Of a stretch of DNA of 64,000 bases, positions 57,231 to 64,000 are shown in pieces. Position 1 is the stretch's first letter, and every line of letters starts with the position of its first letter. Location of the stretch: positions 26,375,501 through 26,439,500 of the forward strand of contig AP031355.1 of the NCBI GenBank assembly GCA_037833965.1, in the 5' to 3' direction. Made by a program: the position numbers and the translations under genes. This stretch comes from Marchantia polymorpha subsp. ruderalis (taxonomy: Eukaryota > Streptophyta > Marchantiopsida > Marchantiales > Marchantiaceae). The notes beneath the pieces are model-generated. The model saw only the letters and a program-made list of their open reading frames with translations. It was not told where the DNA came from and did no database searches.

Positions 57231-60200
57231 ATTGCATAATTAATAGTTGGTATGAAATTTGGGTGCATTTGTGCTGCTCATCAGTCATACCTTTCAAGAT
57301 TATATGTTATCGTAGACCGCTCGACTTTGCCAAGGTGACGAAATTAGAATGGTTATACAAATAGATGAAACGTCCTACACCATGAACACACAAAGAGCAT
57401 GACTGCACCGCGTGTTAAGATGGCATTCTCGATTCGAGATTTGAAGATGGAAACCATACGCATAGCCATATGTAAAACCAACACTAAGGTTATTCATCAA
57501 TTTGCAGAATGTTTGGTCAGGCATAACTTTCAAATTATCAAGATGAATACACAAGAAGCTACTTGAACTTTCAATTTACAAAAGAGATAACATATCGTAC
57601 ATACGTAATTTTTAAGTTACAATTAGTTGGAAACTGACTCTTTTCGTTGCACGAGAACCACAGTTTGTCAAAATGATGTAGATCCAATATTTTGTATTAC
57701 TCAAATTTCATCACAAGGAATACTCCTCTTATGGAATATTCTGTATATCATGATGTCTGAAATTTTGTATCTTTACGTTTTACAAATAGATTTACTTTAG
57801 ATGACACCTATGAGATAAACTAGAACAAGCTTATAAGTTTACTTAAAAAATTCATATTTTAAAAAATGGAAAACATCATTATAATGTTATGTTTTGTATT
57901 CTCAAGCTAAAATAGAGTCAAAATCATTCTATCTAAGTATGGTAATAATAATGAAGTCTAATATATACATGATGTGAGAAGTACGATACATATAGCGATT
58001 TATCTATTCCAGTTTTTTAAGTCCAAAATAAAGTTTATCACGCCAAAATAAACCAACCAGGTTCCAACCACAGTTTGAGGTTAGAATATTCAACCATATG
58101 TATCCATCTTCAAATATCTCTTCAGATAACTTTCAATTGAAGTTTTTTAAATCAGAAGCACATGGAAATTTCTTCGTTAATTTTTTACATGACCCTCAAA
58201 CTATATCATTGATTACAAAAACACATATCTTTTCTTCTTTCTTGGCTGAATCTTTTTACCAAGATCCGTTGGTTTTCTTCAAAAGAAGAGAAATATGACT
58301 ATAAACAAGGCATAAAGAAGCCTTTACTACAGTATTTCACCAAACATGACAGCCTAATTAAAGAAAATGTAATTATATAAGCCTATCATTCTTTCACTAT
58401 ATTTATATGATTTTATTTATTTAATAGATCCATACTGTATTCTGGTAAACAAATTGTTAATAATAATCTTATATTTATATCCACCACATGCATAAATTGT
58501 AAAATCCATGATGAACTTTGTTGATGATTTATACATCAATGCAAGTCATTCTGCACTTACTTGAGCCATAAAATGATGGTTAAGTGTATAACTTTACAAG
58601 AAATTTCATTATGTTAATTTTTTTCACATTTCTTTCTTACACTTAAATGATGAATTTTCTTGTATGATCTTCATACAAAATTCCAAAAAATATTTACTAA
58701 TTTTCATCAGAAAATACAAACCATTATACGATGGATAAATTTCTGATTCGTCCCCAAATTTACAAACAAAACATAATTACTTTGATTGAAATCCTAAAGT
58801 ATATGTTATTGAGGATTGAAATCAACTCTCTTACATAATAGAGACTAATCATATACAAACTAACTAACATAACATTAATGTGAGTTAATTATTTAAATTG
58901 AACTCAATTTAAGTTTAACTCAATTGACTTAAATTTAGGAGTTTGAAATCTCTTTATTCAACTTGTTCATTATGCAAAATGTCTTTAAATAGGAGTATTT
59001 CCAACATAAACTACTTCATTAACTAGAGCTAACTAGATTTTAAAGTTAAACAAAACATGATACAATGAATTCATATATATTAATAATGGTGTGCTTGTAC
59101 ACTTAATTTCTTGTTCTTATACAAAATTTTCATGGTCCATAATGTATCTTACAAATTTTCAAAGAATAAAAAGCATGAAAGTTCTTTATAATTTTCAATG
59201 ATATGATCTCAAACGAAAATATTTTCATTGAAAAATAACTTTACATGCTATAAAATTCCATAGACAGCAACTTTTCACACCAATATCATGATCATGAACA
59301 GAACACTTTTGAAAATTAGATAAAAATTTCTTTTTTTATAAATTATAAAAAGATAAACAATATAATCAAAAAGTGTGAAAGTACTCTAATCAATCATCTA
59401 TTTCAACTAATATCAACAATTTTATTTCACTAAGCGCAAGATTAATCAAATATATTATAAAAATATTAACAAGTTAACTAGTTAACTCTATGATAAAACA
59501 TATTGAATCAGCATATGATGCATATTTTCCAACATTTGTTATTGCATTTAAAAAAAATATCTTGTTGCAAAATAGAATTCATTAGATCATAAAATTTTTT
59601 CTTTGCATTGAAGTTTAAATTTCAAAATGATCATTTTTCTCATAAATATATGTAATTATCTTATTTTGTGATTAATTTAGGTATTATTTTAAAACATTGA
59701 AAATTTGAAAGTTTTAAGGTTATGAAAATTTCTACATTTTGTCATAAAATATAATTTTAAAAATATCGCATATAATCATAAATAAGAAAATCTATTTATA
59801 TAAAATAAGGTGTTGGAAAGAAATGATTTATTATCAATTACTTACTCAAAATATCTCTTGAGAACATGAATTTCAAAATCAAAGTATTTTCATGATGTTT
59901 ATCTGTACCACAATGTTTTCAAACTTTTTAACTAATTAAATCTAGATCAATTATCAAAATTTTATGAAAATGAAGATTTTTGTATGAATGAATTATATAT
60001 CATATTCTTAAATATCAAGTATGATCATTTAAAAATAAAAATAAAAATAAAAAGTTTATTGGATACACTTTTGCTCTCAAGCATGTTAAAAAATATATAT
60101 TAAGTACATTCATAATATTTGTATATCTTATCTTATTCTCAAATAATTTAAAATTTAAAGTTTTACTTCAAGTCTAACAATAACAAATATTTTTGTTCAC

Positions 60201-60249
60201 ATATCACGTATTAATTTATCTTAAAAACTATATGCATTTGACTCTATTC
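57231..60249. other. AT-rich DNA, no gene seen
   Basis: Very AT-rich, with frames under 70 codons. No recognisable motif, LTR or RNA gene. It ends where the Copia LTR begins. Confidence 0.45.
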
Positions 60250-60450
60250 TGTTGGACGAACACTCTATTCCTATCAACTAGATGGATGTTGATAAGGTTT
60301 GATATTTATCATCTAGTTGGTGTAGCTTAGTAGTGAGCTTCTCGCTATTAGCTTTTAATAGAATAGTTGCTTCTATATATTCATTGTGTTTCAATTCTAT
60401 AATCAAGTTTTTTTTTATCTTCCACACAGTGAGTACTATGTCGTTCATCA
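60250..60450 (+). repeat. Probable 5' LTR of a second Copia element
   Basis: Begins TGTTGGACGAAC and ends TTCATCA directly before TGGTATCAGCGC (60451-60462), which resembles the initiator-Met tRNA primer site with one change. The 201-bp length fits a small Copia LTR. The matching 3' LTR would lie past the window, so the left end is inferred. An inverted repeat (CAACTAGATGG / CATCTAGTTGG) lies inside at about 60277-60321. Confidence 0.6.
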
Positions 60451-60565
60451 TGGTATCAGCGCATTTCACCTCGGATTGTACTTTCCTCTCTTGAGTACTG
60501 TTTTTTTTCTTCTAACTAAGGATTTAAGCATGCAGGTTTTTTCCTGCAATAGTGATGCTTGACCG

Positions 60566-60663
60566 ATCTTGATAAGTCTCTCTTTAGTATTTCTTTTCGT
60601 CCCTCATCATGTCTTGACATGATGAGGGACGAAAAGAAATACTAAAGAGAGACTTATCAAGAT
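60566..60663. repeat. Perfect inverted repeat, 48-bp arms, 2-nt spacer
   Basis: Arms 60566-60613 and 60616-60663 are exact reverse complements, with TT between them. The left arm starts ATCTTGATAAGTCTC and runs to CATCATGTC. It sits in the leader of the second Copia element, between primer site and gag. The DNA could extrude a cruciform and the RNA would fold into a full hairpin. Perfect pairing in an otherwise decayed element suggests a recent fold-back duplication. Confidence 0.95.
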
Positions 60664-63600
60664 AGGCATTAGTTCCGCCCTTGGCGATACAGAGTTTAGT
60701 ACGTCTAGAGCAGGTGATGATCTTGTACCTCCATCTATGCTTCATAGTAGTTCTCTCAGATTCGCCACCAGAAATGGTGAGACCACAACAACTTTGTCAA
60801 ATCATGATCCGAGCATCCCAGGGTCGTATCATTTTAAAGTAACGCCTAAATATGGTGTATGGTTCTTTCAAATTCAATGTGCATTGTCTAGTTGTGGATT
60901 GTTTAAATATTGTGTTACATCACCATCAATTTCTATTAGTTAACATGAAAGTGTAGTTCGTACCAAAGTTATGAACATTCTCATACATAATGCCAAGAAT
61001 TTTGGAATGATACAATGAGTCTTACACATGCTCGTCCTACTTAAAACGTTGCAATGAATCACACAGTGACACAAATCTTATCTTGTAGATAAATCCTTTG
61101 CTTTGAGAAAAATTGATTACACTTTGATAGATGTCCATCTAATCAAAGTTAGAAAAATAGTAGATCTATTAGAAGAGATCAATGTCGTATTGTGGGATGA
61201 GGTCATAGTGTACTACGCACTCAAAAATCATCCGAAAGATTATCAGATTGTCCGCCGCACGCTCATAGGAACTTTATACATGAAGGATGTAAAAAGTTTC
61301 CTATGAGCACTCGCAATCCAACGAGATAGAGCACATACTAGAATCCTATCCCGAACGAATGTTGGCAATAACAGTAACTTATCGAGTTATAGCAACACCG
61401 ATTTCCGTCGTAGTCCCATTCCTAGACAAAATCAGTCCCATTGATATGCATCTCATGGCTCTACTTCTAGTCATGGTGATCCATTTACTGGTGGTTCAAC
61501 TTATTAGTCGCGATTACGTTAAAGAGGAACTTCACGTCCTCGAGCAAACATTTTCTGTGATTTTTGCCTGGGTGAAAGGCATCTTGATCGAGAATGTGAT
61601 ATCAAGGCGCTCATTGATCAAATGCGCGACATGGAGATTCGTCTCGACAAGAAGCAAAAACAACAATGTCCATGTGGCAAAGTTCATTCTCTAGAACACA
61701 AAAATGAAGAATTTGATGTTGGTGAAGAAAAATATTTCAATCTTGACGATCCGAATGATGTAGAAGCCTACATTGTTGAGCTTATAGATCCACTTTCCAT
61801 ATCAACATCAATTGCTCTTGCTGTGACGCTGAACATTGTGGAAGAAACTCCGTCAATAGATTTTGATTGGCATCTTGACTAAGATGCCACACACCACATC
61901 ACCAAAAATTGGTCAATGTTCACAACGATTCAACATTAGCAGTGATCTGGCGTTACTTCCGCTGGTGAGAATAGACATGACGTCCTTGGGAGTGTTACTG
62001 TCCAACTTCCAGATAAACACGTACAAATCGTTCTACATGTTTTATATTCTCCCATCATTCGGAAAAACCTTCTTTACGAGGAATGATTGCTGACGATAGT
62101 CACAACCTTGAATTCTTGTCAAAAGATTGCTTCATAAGGAACAAATTCACCAGTGAGTTTGTTGCTTATGCCCCTCGAGAGGATCGTCAAAGCTTGTACA
62201 AACTACAAGGCGACACCATCACGTGTGCCAAAGTAAACACCATCGCCATCAATAAGCCAAATGCTTCAAAGATTTGGCATCGTTGACTCGGTCATTTCAA
62301 CAACGATTAATTACGACGCATGATGACCTCTGAAGCTGTTTCAGGATTGTCGGTTTTGACCATCCTTGAAAATCCATGCATAAGTTGTTATCGCGGAAAG
62401 AAGGCTTGCACCCGGATTTCTAAGCGTGCCACCAGTTGTGCAACTATTTCACTAGAATTAGTGCACTTGGACATTTGTGGTACATTCCGCACTCCTTCCT
62501 TGAGAGGCTCGAGGTATTTCATTACCTGTGTTTACGATTACAGTCGTAATCACTGGATTTATTTTTTAGCTCAAAAAGATGAATGTCTTGATAAGTTCAA
62601 GTTGTTTTATCAAGAAGATGAGAATCAACTATAGCTCAACGTGCTTACTCTACGCACAAACACAACGGTGAGGAATACACTTCTTGATTATTCACGAACT
62701 ACTGTTTTGCTCACGACATAAAGCGACAATCAATTGTTCCTTATACGCCACTAAAGAATGGTATCGACGAGAGACACAATCAATACCTCCTTAACATCAC
62801 TAAATGTTTATTGATTGATAAGAACTTGCCGAATTATTTCTAGGGAGAGGCTATTTGAGCTGCATGTGAGATACTCAATGTGCGAAGCTCAAAGGAGACC
62901 CCTGATCTCACGCCAACCGAGCTTCTCACATGAACAAAACCTTATGTATCTCACTTATGCATGTTTGGAAGCATAGTGTTGGTACATCAACACTCATTCA
63001 AACAAGGTAAACTAAAATACACTCACGAGAGTGTATTCTTTTGAGTTATGATACACGTGCCAAAGGCTATGATTGTTATCACCCTAGTACTCGCAAGGTG
63101 CTAGTATCACAAGATGTGCATATTGTTGAATCATCATCAACCGGACTCATTGATGATAATGCATCCATTGAATCATCCTTTAACTCAATGACATCTACAT
63201 CTACACGAACATCAACGGTTGTACTTCCGGCACATGTCCATGAAGCAAAAATTGGTGATCAACTAGAGACGACGTCGACCTTCCAACTTCCAGCACTGGA
63301 CAGCCACCCAAGCTGCCTACCCGAAGATACAACAACTTCTCACATCTTGATTAGTCTCATTTCAAAAAACTTGACTACCAACAAGTCCAGCTTTCTTCAA
63401 ATTTGGCCCAACTTGCACATTGATTGTGAATCCAAGCCAATTCTCACATACCAGCGCCGTAACTCTCGTGAGTTCACTAGTTCACCATTTGCTTCATCGG
63501 CTTGCTCAACACAGGATGATTGTGGCGAAGCGACTGAACATTCACCGATTGTCACGTCGCCCAAAGCACGAGATGACTCAATACCTTTGAGTGTTTCCAG

Positions 63601-64000
63601 CGGGCCACGTCGGTCAACCCGACTTTGACAAGCTCCTTGTCACTTGGATACTTACATTGCGGTAGTCTCTGCAGATGTCACCATTAGACTAATCCTAGAT
63701 GACGGAGATAACTTGCAATTTCATGAGATATGTATTGATGCTAACCGCAATGCAGCCATGGAAGATGAGTATGCGATCATACTGCAAAACGACACGTGAG
63801 AGCTGCTACTTCTACCTCCAAGCAAGCGTGTGATTACTGCACAATGAATCTTTAAAGTCAAGCTTGGCTCTCTTGGCCAACCACCTCGATACAAGGCTCG
63901 GCTAGTTGTGCGCGGATTTCAGCCGCAACAAGGTGTCGATTAGGGAGAAAAATTTGCATCAATTGTGAAATAGGATACCATCTACATCATCTCTGCCGTT
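60640..64000 (+). pseudogene. Copia polyprotein, decayed and cut by window end
   Basis: In order on plus: gag pieces at 61103-61306 (VHLIKVRKIVDLLEEIN, YYALKNHPKDYQIVRR); a CCHC knuckle at about 61552-61593 (CDFCLGERHLDREC); a protease region at 61855-61905 (FDWHLD, then TAA, then ATHHITKN); a GAG-pre-integrase block near 62270 (IWHR, then TGA in place of Trp or Arg); and an integrase start at 62450-62600 (LVHLDICGTF, FITCVYDYSRNHWIYFL). A linker follows at 63041-63628, then the RT start at 63750 onward (AMEDEYAIILQNDTWELL, YKARLVVRGF) with TGA and TAG stops. Frames change repeatedly, so no protein is made. The RT catalytic box and 3' LTR are outside the window. Not closely similar to the Copia at 15-32 kb. 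Confidence 0.85.

Noticed and set aside
60566-60663. MicroRNA gene
   Set aside because: Arms are perfectly paired with a 2-nt loop, unlike the mismatched long-loop fold of plant miRNA precursors; an inverted duplication fits better.

Overview
This window looks like nuclear DNA of a land plant. It holds three host genes with short GT-AG introns, one of them a plastid-type phytol kinase with a transit-peptide-like N-terminus, set among AT-rich DNA and many Copia, Gypsy, hAT and long-TIR transposons. The species cannot be read from the sequence. A moss or another spore-bearing plant is my guess from the compact introns and repeat style, not a demonstration. All exon joins were worked out by eye from splice signals and reading-frame continuity.

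Host genes: (1) 3110-5239 (+), a six-exon VTE5/FOLK-type phytol/prenol kinase. (2) About 7705-12840 (-), a many-exon coiled-coil protein I cannot name. (3) 42834-52820 (-), a DEAH/RHA-family RNA helicase with two N-terminal dsRNA-binding domains; fourteen exons join in one frame to give 1128 codons, and one intron is 3.6 kb. The spaces between them are mostly AT-rich relic DNA.

The centre of the window (about 14668-38865) is one deeply nested transposon cluster that can be unpacked from target-site duplications. An old antisense 771-bp-type Gypsy LTR was split by a long-TIR DNA element (14751-38389, 8-bp TSD TTAAATGT). The left TIR of that element was then split by a minus-strand Copia element (14798-31816, TSD ATCCT/ACCCT). 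The Copia was itself hit twice: by a complete Gypsy element in its integrase (21349-28921, two 771-bp LTRs) and by a 3.4-kb element without LTRs in its RNase H (15468-18886, TSD TTTAT). The interior of the TIR element also holds a 771-bp solo LTR of the same Gypsy family. That solo LTR was split by a 4.97-kb hAT transposon (32864-37833, TSD AGTATTCC), which carries a fragment of a phospholipase D gene next to a decayed BED/hAT transposase.

Right of the cluster are short tandem repeats, a very AT-rich decayed Gypsy integrase (about 39360-39990), the helicase gene, and upstream of it, head to head, a second hAT transposase that is intact except for one in-frame stop (about 54120-56000). The window ends inside a second, decayed Copia element on the plus strand, whose 5' LTR begins near 60250. 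Between its primer-binding site and its gag lies a perfect inverted repeat with 48-bp arms.
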